Assembly (NCBI GenBank): GCA_041920415.1
Contig: JBHGYD010000001.1
Span: 1-30,337, forward strand
Direction of reading: 5' to 3'
Length of the DNA: 30,337 nucleotides
DNA from: JBHGYD01 sp041920415
GTDB lineage: Bacteria; Bacillota; Bacilli; Bacillales; Anoxybacillaceae
The notes beneath the pieces are model-generated. The model was given only the letters and a program-made list of their open reading frames with translations. It had not been told where the DNA came from and ran no database searches. The number at the start of each line of letters is the position of its first letter. Position 1 is the first letter of the stretch. This document shows, piece by piece, positions 22,989 to 30,337 of the stretch. The position numbers were made by a program, and so were the translations under genes.

Positions 22989-23441
22989 TTAGCCCCTTTG
23001 CCATCGGTAAAACTTCCAAACGATCGACATAAAAAGGAAATAGCCAAAGAACGAATAAAGGTGTTTCCATTGTTCGTTGTGAATAAACCATCCGATCGCT
23101 TCCGCCTGCTTTTCCACAAGCATCATCCCCATGCTCATGACGACCACCAATACACCTTTTTCCCATAATCGTAAAGATTCCATCCAATAGAGAAAGACCG
23201 TGATGAAGACAGGCAGTCCAATCAAGGTGAACGCAATGTTGATCATGAATATCGATGGAAACGGTCGAACCGGAAACGCATAGAAACCTTTACCGACAAA
23301 ATACATATCCAAATACGTTCCGAGCCAAGAAGCAAACACTATCGTAGAAAGATAAGCTAAGCGTTTTTTCTTGTTACTAAAAAATCGTCTTTTTTGCCAT
23401 GACCGCAAGTTCCATTTTTTCGAGGGTTTTACAGTATTCAT
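22989..23441 (-). CDS. CBO0543 family membrane protein
   Basis: A 150-aa integral membrane protein with about four hydrophobic helices and the CBO0543 family pattern: TYLDMYFVGKGFYAFPVRPF, FMINIAFTLIGLPVF and FIHNEQWKHLYSFFGYFLFM. Function is unknown; in Bacilli members are common, often in several copies. The start at 23441 is chosen because GGAG lies nine bases upstream; an ATG at 23456 is less well placed. The first ~65 bases overlap the end of the DUF2515 gene in another frame, so the two genes are translated from one transcript and are probably coupled. Confidence 0.8.
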   Translation of the reverse strand: MNTVKPSKKWNLRSWQKRRFFSNKKKRLAYLSTIVFASWLGTYLDMYFVGKGFYAFPVRPFPSIFMINIAFTLIGLPVFITVFLYWMESLRLWEKGVLVVVMSMGMMLVEKQAEAIGWFIHNEQWKHLYSFFGYFLFMSIVWKFYRWQRG

Positions 23442-24543
23442 CCATAATCTCTCCATTTATATCTTCTTCTTGTTTTCGTAAATAGTCCACGACGGTCCAG
23501 TCATGGAACCAATCTCCCGCCTCCGCACTTGTATGGGTCACATTTTTCCATGCATACTCGAGTTTTGGGCTATACATTCTCGCCGCTCCTTTTTGTAATT
23601 GGCATTGCTTGAACCGGCGGCGATAAGGCCTTCCCGGCACTGATTCTTTGACATCATTAAACAAGTGAGGCCAGTAATCTTTCCTTGAGCCAGTATGAGG
23701 ATGAGACTCAGCCCAATGTACCGTTTTCTCCAACATCCCCTTTTTTCTAAAAAGCAGATGGTACAACCGTTTTCCCAATAAAATCCGTTCATGAAGCGAG
23801 CCAAAGTGGTGAAGCGTTTGGCCGACCAGTCCGATTTGTTCGTTTTGATAAAAGGGAAAAAGGATATGGTTCAAGCTAAAAAGATCTTGAAATGCGAACT
23901 CCATCGTGTTAAAAACGGTTTCTTTATAAAGAGGATGCTGGATCACTCTTTTCTCGATATAGCTTTGCTCGTTAATAACGTGCGCAATGGCTAATACTTC
24001 GCTGTCACCGTACTTCCAGAAGTGATTCCACATCGTTTCCATAAAGGTAGATACATGGAAAAAAGGAAGAAGATAAAACAAATTTCTCTGCCTTTTGACA
24101 CTTTCTTTGTAAAGCAAAAACTGCGGATAGGCGTCTTGAAAAATCAGCCAATTCCCCCGTTCTAAAAAGGTAAAGAAAGCTTGCTGTTCTTTCTCTGTCA
24201 GTAAGGTGGATAAAAACTCCCCCTTTAAATCGGTCATATTCCATCCGCCATTTCTGGAGACCATATGCCCTAAAAAAGCCCAATGAATTTCTGGATGGTG
24301 GCGGTAAAACTCAAAATAGGCGCGGGTTCTTGTGACGTTATTGACATTGTGCAGGTCCGTCTCTGCTTTCACTTTTTGTACAATCTTTTTCTCTTCTTCA
24401 GACAAGTCCGATTGTTTGAGCTTCACCGTGTGAAAGCCTTTGCTTTTTTTCATTAATTCCTCTTTGATTTCATCAAGAGATGGAGACAACATTGGAGGTT
24501 TCCCTTTCTTTTTAAGCCAAAAAATAGCCGTCACTCCCCCCAT
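23377..24543 (-). CDS. DUF2515 protein (YppC-like)
   Basis: A 388-aa protein of the DUF2515/YppC family, function unknown. The family signature is clear: NVTRTRAYFEFYRHHPEIHW, then AFLGHMVSRNGGWNMTDLKG, and later FHDWTVVDYL. It is rich in aromatic and basic residues and has no obvious signal peptide; the first residues MGGVTAIFWLKKKG may be a short hydrophobic lead. The ATG at 24543 has AAAGGGA upstream; an ATG at 24492 behind AAGGGAAACC is also possible. It overlaps the CBO0543 membrane gene by 65 bp. Confidence 0.82.
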   Translation of the reverse strand: MGGVTAIFWLKKKGKPPMLSPSLDEIKEELMKKSKGFHTVKLKQSDLSEEEKKIVQKVKAETDLHNVNNVTRTRAYFEFYRHHPEIHWAFLGHMVSRNGGWNMTDLKGEFLSTLLTEKEQQAFFTFLERGNWLIFQDAYPQFLLYKESVKRQRNLFYLLPFFHVSTFMETMWNHFWKYGDSEVLAIAHVINEQSYIEKRVIQHPLYKETVFNTMEFAFQDLFSLNHILFPFYQNEQIGLVGQTLHHFGSLHERILLGKRLYHLLFRKKGMLEKTVHWAESHPHTGSRKDYWPHLFNDVKESVPGRPYRRRFKQCQLQKGAARMYSPKLEYAWKNVTHTSAEAGDWFHDWTVVDYLRKQEEDINGEIMDEYCKTLEKMELAVMAKKTIF

Positions 24544-24546
24544 ATA

Positions 24547-24732
24547 TGGAAATCCCTTTATAAAAGAGAATCATTTTCGAACAGGTTATGGTTTGATTCA
24601 TTTGACGTATCGACAGGGGCTTATATGAACATCTTATGGCGTACATTGGGAATACATGATGAGGATTTTGATGAAGCGGGAGCGGTACGCAATGACTTAC
24701 TTATTACTAGTCACCAATGCTTCCAGCGCTAA
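24547..24732 (+). pseudogene. remnant of an unidentified gene opposite the DUF2515 start
   Basis: A plus-strand frame without a usable start reads as convincing protein: ESFSNRLWFDSFDVSTGAYM, then NILWRTLGIHDEDFDEAGAV and on to a stop. No ribosome binding site precedes the only ATG (24625). Acidic residues and aromatic spacing look coding, but I do not recognise the family. It seems to be an internal piece of a lost gene, divergent from the DUF2515 gene. The rest of the spacer to 24849 contains only the SleL ribosome binding site. Confidence 0.35.
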
Positions 24733-24849
24733 AGTGTGGGCTTTAACTTCGGGTGGTGTCCCCTGTGATTGTTGGGTTTTGTTACTAATAAAAGCGCATG
24801 AAAGGAATATAGTAGATATAGATAAAATGATTTGTTAGGAGAGAGGCGG

Positions 24850-26262
24850 ATGCACATCCATGTGGTACAAAGAGGGGAAAACTTATGGCTTATTTCACAG
24901 CGTTACGGCGTTACCATTAATCAAATTGTAACTGCAAACCAATTAACAAATCCAAATCGTTTGGTCGTTGGCCAAGCACTCGTCATTCCAACACCCTTCA
25001 AATATCATACAGTCCGTTCAGGAGAAACATTATGGATGATCGCCGGGCGGTATGGAACATCGGTTGAGGCGATCGTTCAGGCAAATCGAATCAGTCAACC
25101 TTCCATGGTTTTCCCTGGAACCGTTTTAGTGATTCCCGCAAGAACCCATACTATTCAGCCCGGAGAAACGTTATGGCAAATCGCTCAACGTTATGGCACC
25201 ACGGTTCAAGAAATCATGAGAGCCAATCAAATAACCAATCCAACTCTCATTTATCCTAGAACGATGTTAACAATCCCTTTTTACAAGCCAGCCATTGAGG
25301 TAAACGCTTTTACGATCCATAAGGGGGAAGAAGGCGCAAGGCTAGTCCGGGAAGTGGGCCGCCATTTAACGTATATGTCCCCTTTTGCTTACATTATAAG
25401 GGCAGATGGCGGGCTAGATCCGGTTAATGACACCCCGATTATTCAAGCTGCAATAGCAGAGAACGTTGTCCCAATGATGGGGATTACGAATTTTACGTAC
25501 AAAGATCCCGGATCCCGATTGGCGCGAACCATCCTTTCAAGTACTGAACTGCAAAATCGATTGTTAACGAATATTGTCAATACGATGAAAGAAAAAGGAT
25601 ATCAAGGTTTAAACATTGATTTTGAAAACGTCTATCCGGCTGATCGCGAGTTGTATAACCAATTTCTACAGCGTGCTGTTAACAGGCTTCATTCGGAAGG
25701 ATATTTTGTTTCTACCTCCGTTGCCCCCAAATTCAGCGGCGAACAAAAAGGGCGTTTATATGAAGCACATGACTATCCTGCACATGGAAGAATTGTGGAC
25801 TTTGTGATTCTCATGACGTATGAATGGGGGTATAGGCTAGGGCCTCCTCAGGCGATTTCACCGATCCATCAAATCAGACGTGTTCTTGATTACGCCGTCA
25901 CTGTCATTCCTCGAAACAAAATTTTTATGGGCTTCCAAGTGTACGCACGCGACTGGCTCCTTCCCCATGTACAGGGACAAGAGGCAGAAACGTTTAGTCC
26001 GCAGGAAGCGGTTGAACGGGCCATTCGCTATGGAGCGACCATCCAATATGATCAGACCGCTGAATCGCCGTTTTACCGATATGTCGATAGTCAAGGTCGC
26101 ACGCATGAAGTCTGGTTTGAAGATGCTCGTAGCGCCCAGGCCAAATTTGATACGGTAAAAGATTACGGTCTACGCGGAATTAGCTATTGGGTCCTTGGTT
26201 ATCCATACCCACAAAATTGGGTATTACTTGAAGACAATTTTCGAATTCGTAAAATTTTATAA
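24850..26262 (+). CDS. sleL: spore cortex-lytic GH18 enzyme with three LysM domains (SleL/YaaH type)
   Basis: An N-acetylglucosaminidase that degrades cortex fragments during spore germination. The 470 residues begin with three LysM repeats (about 2-47, 51-96 and 99-143; each with GENLWLISQRYGV / GETLWMIAGRYGT / GETLWQIAQRYGT), followed by a GH18 barrel with the catalytic motif GLNIDFENV (proton donor Glu259). SISYWVLGYP-type GISYWVLGYP closes the barrel. There is no signal peptide, as in SleL/YaaH proteins, which reach the coat or cortex from the mother cell. B. subtilis YaaH has two LysM domains, so three is unusual. GGAG and the ATG at 24850 fit; a frame from 24832 has no ribosome binding site. 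Confidence 0.9.
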   Translation: MHIHVVQRGENLWLISQRYGVTINQIVTANQLTNPNRLVVGQALVIPTPFKYHTVRSGETLWMIAGRYGTSVEAIVQANRISQPSMVFPGTVLVIPARTHTIQPGETLWQIAQRYGTTVQEIMRANQITNPTLIYPRTMLTIPFYKPAIEVNAFTIHKGEEGARLVREVGRHLTYMSPFAYIIRADGGLDPVNDTPIIQAAIAENVVPMMGITNFTYKDPGSRLARTILSSTELQNRLLTNIVNTMKEKGYQGLNIDFENVYPADRELYNQFLQRAVNRLHSEGYFVSTSVAPKFSGEQKGRLYEAHDYPAHGRIVDFVILMTYEWGYRLGPPQAISPIHQIRRVLDYAVTVIPRNKIFMGFQVYARDWLLPHVQGQEAETFSPQEAVERAIRYGATIQYDQTAESPFYRYVDSQGRTHEVWFEDARSAQAKFDTVKDYGLRGISYWVLGYPYPQNWVLLEDNFRIRKIL

Positions 26263-26310
26263 ATCTTCCATTTCATGAGTGGGAGTCTTCAAGCCTAAAA
26301 GAAAAGGGGC

Positions 26311-26485
26311 ATGAAAAGAACTAACGAATTGGAAAAAACAAATCAACGCGGAGTTTCAACAAATCTATGAAGCGGCGAAGGCCGATTTACAACAACACAA
26401 CTTTCAACCAGAAGATGTAGGGGTATTGAAAAAGGAATACGAAAATGCAAAAGAAACGAAAAAAGCCGCTATCATGCAAAAATAA
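26311..26485 (+). pseudogene. frameshifted small helical gene
   Basis: An ATG behind AAAAGGGG starts at 26311 but runs out of frame. Reading on without one A of the following AAAA run gives a 57-aa protein, MKELTNWKKQINAEFQQIYE, then AAKADLQQHNFQPEDVGVLK, ending KKAAIMQK. Its helical, alternating charged pattern is good. Either a one-base insertion broke the gene, a sequencing error exists in the A run, or the frame is used from another start. The family is not recognised. Confidence 0.4.
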
Positions 26486-26491
26486 GTCCAA

Positions 26492-26515
26492 GGCGCTGTT
26501 AAGATACACAGCGCC
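26492..26515. repeat. perfect hairpin between the small gene and VanZ
   Basis: GGCGCTGT (26492-26499) pairs with ACAGCGCC (26508-26515), eight-base loop. It lacks a T-run, so it is a weak terminator at best. Confidence 0.4.
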
Positions 26516-26542
26516 TGCCGCCTCTAACAAAACAAAAAACAC

Positions 26543-26974
26543 CTAGGAACGTTTCATTCGTAAATAAATTCGAACGAATAATAAAGCAAGAGCCGCGCCA
26601 CATGCGTCGATGAGAACATCAGAAAATAGAGCCGTTCGCCCGGGTTCAAACGATTGATGCCATTCATCCGTAGCGGCATAAACAGTCGCAAAACTCCACG
26701 CGCCCATATATGCGAAACGATGAGGGAACATCGCTTTCCAGACAAGAAACGCCAAAATGCCAAACGCCGAAAGATGAGCAAACTTTCGGATGACGAAATT
26801 CAACGGAGAACTTGCTCCATCCCCTACTTCCGCCCTAGAAAGCGACAAATATTTCATTACATGGCGAATCACTTTTTCCGTATTCTCCCCTGTGAAGAAA
26901 GAAAATTCACTAAAACAAAAAATGACCACACACCATAGAATTACTAAACTCCACCAAAATGATTTACTTTTCAT
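26543..26974 (-). CDS. VanZ-like family membrane protein
   Basis: A 143-aa membrane protein of the VanZ family. Four hydrophobic helices and the family residues are visible: LWCVVIFCFSEFSFFTGENT, then FVIRKFAHLSAFGILAFLVW, and AATDEWHQSFEPGRTALFSD with the conserved Asp-Glu-His-Gln...Pro-Arg...Asp line. In enterococci VanZ gives low-level teicoplanin resistance; the role of chromosomal Bacillus members is not known. I chose the ATG at 26974 because GGTGATGACAAG is just before it; the ATG pair at 26992-26987 has no good site. It is monocistronic and convergent with the preceding small gene. Confidence 0.85.
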   Translation of the reverse strand: MKSKSFWWSLVILWCVVIFCFSEFSFFTGENTEKVIRHVMKYLSLSRAEVGDGASSPLNFVIRKFAHLSAFGILAFLVWKAMFPHRFAYMGAWSFATVYAATDEWHQSFEPGRTALFSDVLIDACGAALALLFVRIYLRMKRS

Positions 26975-27094
26975 CTTGTCATCACCCATCATCTACCATA
27001 ATGTCTTTCTTTATTTATAGCAACCAAAAAAATACCGCACCTCCTAATCGGATAGTGATATGAGTTTTATAGTTTTTAAAACATTTTCAAAATG

Positions 27095-27123
27095 AAAAAA
27101 TCGGCCTCATGGACCGATTTTTT
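27095..27123 (-). terminator. terminator of the TPR-dynamin gene
   Basis: AAAAAATCGG pairs with CCGATTTTTT around a nine-base loop, 11 bp past the stop codon of the minus-strand gene, with A/T runs on both sides. Confidence 0.85.
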
Positions 27124-27133
27124 CGTGAACTCG

Positions 27134-29884
27134 TTATACTTGAAGAACTCCTTTTGTAGAAATGGTAATCCACTCATATTGGCGGAGTTTTACTTCAAAC
27201 AATGTTAGCGGATCGCGGTACGTTTCCGGATTTGATCTCATTTTCTCTAGCTCTTCTTCTTTTTCATTGATTTCCTTTTTCGTTTCTTCTACAACTTGAT
27301 TCAATACGGCAAGCGGGTTTCGGAAAAAGATCGAAATATCTCGTTCCAGTGATTTCTCGAACAATTCGAATTGCAGAAGCAACTTGTTCATAATGGATTC
27401 GGTAACGTCTAAATAATCCTCATTTTCTACAAACTGCTTGTATTTGTTATATAACATCGTATTGTTTTGCTGGAAGACTCCAAACAACTTGCCGGCACTT
27501 TTCAATAAAATTTGATACGGTGTACGACGGAGAACAATATTCACCTTCTCCAATTGCGCGCCGCTCGTCATCCGGTCCGCATCCCGGCACCAGTCATCAA
27601 GCACTTTAAAGTCACAATTCAGCTTAAACCGCTCTTCCCCATACATCGCATTAAACCCATCGCTTACTTCATCTAGGAAAGATTGACAGCGATCAAGTTC
27701 ATCATTCACCGTTACAATCCATTCTTGAAGAGAACGATAAAGCTTAGGCAAGACTTTATCATTTACATAAGCATGGACTCTTCGGTTCATCTCATCATTT
27801 AGTTCAAGGTGAATTTTGCGGAAATCACTGTCTTCCTGAATGATATCGGAACTGTCTCGTAAAATTTCCGGAATATTTTCCGATAGATCCGATCTGATTT
27901 CCTCCAAGACTTTATGGAACGTTCTCGTGATCATTCGCGCTGTTTCTTCTTTCAAATCCGTTACTTGATGGATTGCGCCACTTAGCTTTGTGACCATTTC
28001 TTCGTTCCATTTAATCGAATCAGCTAGCCCGTTTTCCATTTCTTCGCGTTTATCCAATAAATGCTTGATTAATTTACGAATAAAGATGACGATTTTTTCA
28101 ATTCGATCGTCTTCAGCAATTGGTCGATTCAAGTTTTTCAAGAACTCTGCTAGATCATTTTGTTGTTTTCTGCTTCTTAGTCGGGATGAATAGGCAAACA
28201 CCTGAGCCCGCGGAAAATATGCCCGCACTCTCAAACGAGTGTCTTCAACAATCATGGCAGCTTCTTGTTCATCATAAATTTCATCGATTTTATTGATCAG
28301 AAAATGAATTGGAAGATTAGGTGCGTATTCCCGAATCTGCATTAAGATGTCTTGCTCTTTTTCTGTAAAAGGATCGTTCGCATCAAGAACAAACAATAAA
28401 CTGTCGGCAAAATGCAGATATTTGAACACTTCACCTTCCATGCGGTTGCGGCCGTTAAATCCCGGCGTATCAATAAAAGCCATCCTGTTTTCCTGCAAAA
28501 TTGACGATGGAAGAGAGAACTCAATAATCGCGTTGTCAAAAGCCTTATTCAGCCGTCTATCTACTGCCTCCTGGAATTCATCGAAACTTGAAAATGTTGT
28601 TAATTCTTCATCGGATATTTTTCTAATCTCCGTTTCATCATCCCCCTTAAATACAATAACGGAAGATGTCGGAGCGGTTAGGATATTTTCTCCGAGGACC
28701 GAATTGATAAAAGCAGACTTTCCATTTCCGGAAGTTCCAACTACAAATAAATGATGTGTTTGAAAATCAACCAGTTCTCGGATGAGCCATCTGAAGCGGT
28801 GACCTGGATCGGCATGCTGCGCTTCCGCCCATTTCACGATGGAATCGAATAATGTCAAGCTGTATTCCAAACCGTCTATCTCTTGGCGGGAATGGAAAAT
28901 CAGATGTTCGGCATCATTGACAACCTCTGGACGAATACTGGACGGAAACTTCTCGCTCCATGCTAATACCGCTGCAGAAGCAAATAAAGCATGAGAATGA
29001 TCGGCTATTTTGATCCAGTTCGTTAACAGATTCGGAATAATCTCTGCCAATTCTTTTATTAAATACGTTCCATCGATCAATTCAAAATATGTTTCTTGAT
29101 AAAGTGCGGACAGTTCTTTCCAAGACTGCTTCCGGTTTGCGTCCAAATTTAAGAAAAGGTGGTTAAATTCCCGCAGCCATGAAAAATAGGAACGCTCGTT
29201 TTTGTAACCATTCCATAATGCATGGACCATCTGTTCAAATCTTGTCTGATCCACTCCGTATAACACGACTAAGCATTTTGAAAAATACTGCGGTTCAAAG
29301 ATTTTTGTTAGTCCTTGTTCCGCATAGGTTTTTAAAATATCAAACCAGTCATGAGACTCTGTCCGGATCGCTTCATTTACTGCCAGCTCAATTGCGCTCT
29401 TCCAATCCTTGTGTTTTTCGAAAAAGGCACGAGCAATGTCGGTCACATTCGGATAGTCCGGATTAAAAGATACCGCTTTTTTAATTACTTCATCCGCTTT
29501 TTCAAGCCTGCCTTGGTCTATGTAAAGCGAAAATAATTGCAGTGCAACTTCTGATTGTAAGACACTGCTTTGGGTATCAATGGATTTATAAATTTCTTCA
29601 GCTGTTGATAATTGCCCGAGTTCATAATAACAATCCGCTATATTTTTCTTCGCCCACGGTTCTAAATCATTATGAGTATTTTCCCATTTAAAAATCGCTG
29701 CTTCATAATCTTTGTTATGAAAATATACTTCTCCTTGGGCAAAACGGATGGTGGAAATGTCAGCTGTCCCATCTTTATGCCCAGCAAGAAACGCTTCCCC
29801 AAGCACACGGACAGGATTTTTTTCATCCGCTTCCATCAATGTTTCATAAAATGTTTTTTTGATCAGTTGATTCTCTAACGTCAT
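27134..29884 (-). CDS. large dynamin-like GTPase with N-terminal TPR domain
   Basis: A 916-aa GTP-binding protein. Residues about 40-200 form helical TPR-like repeats (DYEAAIFKWENTHNDLEPWA, QLSTAEEIYKSI, GRLEKADEVIKKAVSFNPDY). The GTPase domain starts near 375: P-loop GTSGNGKS (383-390), G2-like TAPTSSV (403-409), G3 DTPGF (472-476) and G4 NKID (531-534). The C-terminal ~320 residues are long helices with coiled-coil character (VVEETKKEINEKEEELEKMR). TSSV after a proline and DTPG-F fit the bacterial dynamin group. No membrane anchor is seen. GGGGGATC precedes the ATG and a clear terminator follows, so it is monocistronic. Membrane remodelling or stress/phage defence are possible roles; none is shown. 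Confidence 0.8.
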   Translation of the reverse strand: MTLENQLIKKTFYETLMEADEKNPVRVLGEAFLAGHKDGTADISTIRFAQGEVYFHNKDYEAAIFKWENTHNDLEPWAKKNIADCYYELGQLSTAEEIYKSIDTQSSVLQSEVALQLFSLYIDQGRLEKADEVIKKAVSFNPDYPNVTDIARAFFEKHKDWKSAIELAVNEAIRTESHDWFDILKTYAEQGLTKIFEPQYFSKCLVVLYGVDQTRFEQMVHALWNGYKNERSYFSWLREFNHLFLNLDANRKQSWKELSALYQETYFELIDGTYLIKELAEIIPNLLTNWIKIADHSHALFASAAVLAWSEKFPSSIRPEVVNDAEHLIFHSRQEIDGLEYSLTLFDSIVKWAEAQHADPGHRFRWLIRELVDFQTHHLFVVGTSGNGKSAFINSVLGENILTAPTSSVIVFKGDDETEIRKISDEELTTFSSFDEFQEAVDRRLNKAFDNAIIEFSLPSSILQENRMAFIDTPGFNGRNRMEGEVFKYLHFADSLLFVLDANDPFTEKEQDILMQIREYAPNLPIHFLINKIDEIYDEQEAAMIVEDTRLRVRAYFPRAQVFAYSSRLRSRKQQNDLAEFLKNLNRPIAEDDRIEKIVIFIRKLIKHLLDKREEMENGLADSIKWNEEMVTKLSGAIHQVTDLKEETARMITRTFHKVLEEIRSDLSENIPEILRDSSDIIQEDSDFRKIHLELNDEMNRRVHAYVNDKVLPKLYRSLQEWIVTVNDELDRCQSFLDEVSDGFNAMYGEERFKLNCDFKVLDDWCRDADRMTSGAQLEKVNIVLRRTPYQILLKSAGKLFGVFQQNNTMLYNKYKQFVENEDYLDVTESIMNKLLLQFELFEKSLERDISIFFRNPLAVLNQVVEETKKEINEKEEELEKMRSNPETYRDPLTLFEVKLRQYEWITISTKGVLQV

Positions 29885-30065
29885 GTTGATCCCCCGATCT
29901 ATAGTTAATCAGTATATTTTACATACCGTATGATATAGTTATGAAAACTTTCCTGTTTCTATCCTTCGTATTCTAGCAGACTTACTTTTCTATAAAGTTT
30001 CAAATTGCTTTCATTTATAATACAGATTTTTATCATAGCGTAAAATTTCAGCTAAATTATGTTAA
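29885..30065. other. A/T-rich spacer upstream of the TPR-dynamin gene
   Basis: About 180 bp that hold the GTPase gene's leader and promoter. I see only weak promoter-like boxes (for example TATACT on the minus strand near 29910) and no gene. The sequence up to about 30065 is the flank into which the second IS605-type element was inserted. Confidence 0.4.
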
Positions 30066-30253
30066 TGAACCTCTCCCACCTACACGTTGTTTAGAGGAGG
30101 GAGTTTCTTACCAACTCCATCGAAGAAGCTTCAGCGCAGAAGAAGGCTGTCTTCTCCTACTCGATGAACTCATCGGAAGTCTTCTCGATCGATTCGGTAA
30201 GCAACATCGGCTTGGGGCCGATGGGGCGGAACAACCCATCTACTACTTCTTGC
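30066..30253 (-). ncRNA. right end and guide-RNA scaffold of a second IS605-type element
   Basis: Downstream of the partial tnpB at the window edge, the minus strand carries the typical terminal hairpin CTCCCTCCT/AGGTGGGAG (30103-30095 with 30081-30073, one mismatch) ending GAGAGGTTCATTAA. TnpB right ends of Bacillaceae IS605/IS1341-type elements end much like this. A guide would read leftwards from about 30065 into the spacer. The boundary is approximate. Confidence 0.55.
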
Positions 30254-30337
30254 TTACGCAATCCGTAGATACGTCAGCTTGGTCGGTACCTTCCAAGGAA
30301 TGATGTTTTGATGCACCGCCCTGCTCAAGATGTTTCG
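30254..30337 (-). CDS. tnpB: 3' end of a second tnpB (IS605/IS1341-type), partial
   Basis: Only the last 27 codons are in the window: RNILSRAVHQNIIPWKVPTK, then LTYLRIA and stop. RNIL at its start fits the final part of RuvC-III (DxNAARNI...) in canonical TnpB, and the typical right-end RNA hairpin follows about 150 bp later. It differs from the TnpB at 20844-22412, which lacks this motif. Identification rests on the short tail and the right-end hairpin. Confidence 0.5.
   Translation of the reverse strand, partial: RNILSRAVHQNIIPWKVPTKLTYLRIA

Noticed and set aside
24656..24838. Plus-strand 60-aa frame before sleL
   Set aside because: Shadow in the spacer with no ribosome binding site; a different frame (24547-24732) reads more protein-like.

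Overview
The window looks like chromosomal DNA of a thermophilic or moderately thermophilic Bacillaceae (Anoxybacillus/Geobacillus type). It carries typical Bacillus genes (ssbB, ywpF, comK, a YclM-type aspartokinase, yulF-like, yppC-like, and a SleL/YaaH spore-cortex hydrolase), strong GGAGG-like ribosome binding sites, sigma-A promoters, and moderate GC with A/T-rich spacers. The species call is inference. I see no rRNA, tRNA, CRISPR array or prophage.

Left part (1-7.2 kb): the competence single-strand-binding protein gene ssbB stands next to ywpF. Next comes a two-gene cassette in which a class D sortase overlaps, by translational coupling, the end of its likely substrate, a processed acidic surface protein with an MPNTA sorting signal. 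Aspartokinase III, a DUF1284 cysteine-rich protein and comK follow, all on the minus strand. comK has a 29-bp dyad just upstream of its start. A 189-aa helical orphan gene follows on the plus strand.

Middle (7.2-18.1 kb): an acetaldehyde-type aldehyde dehydrogenase with a cre-like CcpA box in its leader is followed by its usual DUF779 partner. A minus-strand operon encodes a 53-aa unknown protein, a TetR regulator and a 14-TM MFS drug exporter. Its promoter has a TGAC-N6-GTCA operator at the start point and a second copy about 100 bp upstream. A second minus-strand operon encodes a 2-oxoacid dehydrogenase complex (E2, E1-alpha, E1-beta; no E3) followed by a D-lactate-dehydrogenase-type flavoenzyme. 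The decayed C-terminal part of a Glu/Leu/Phe/Val dehydrogenase gene sits directly in front of E2, so the operon may now use the promoter of a lost gene.

Right part (18.1-30.3 kb): a pRiA4b ORF-3 family gene, then a glyoxalase-like VOC protein and a Gfo/Idh/MocA oxidoreductase. After these comes a solitary TnpB-like gene that lacks a zinc finger and the usual third RuvC aspartate. It is followed at once by a ~210-nt multi-hairpin RNA candidate closed by a 16-bp terminal stem. Further right are a CBO0543 membrane protein overlapping a DUF2515 protein, a three-LysM GH18 spore enzyme, a VanZ-like protein, a 916-aa TPR plus dynamin-like GTPase, and, at the edge, the 3' end and right-end RNA hairpin of a second, unrelated IS605-type tnpB.

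The strongest candidates for something new are the divergent TnpB with its long-stem RNA, the TPR-dynamin GTPase, the operator-like dyads (comK, TetR, 18.1 kb), and several decayed or frameshifted small genes.
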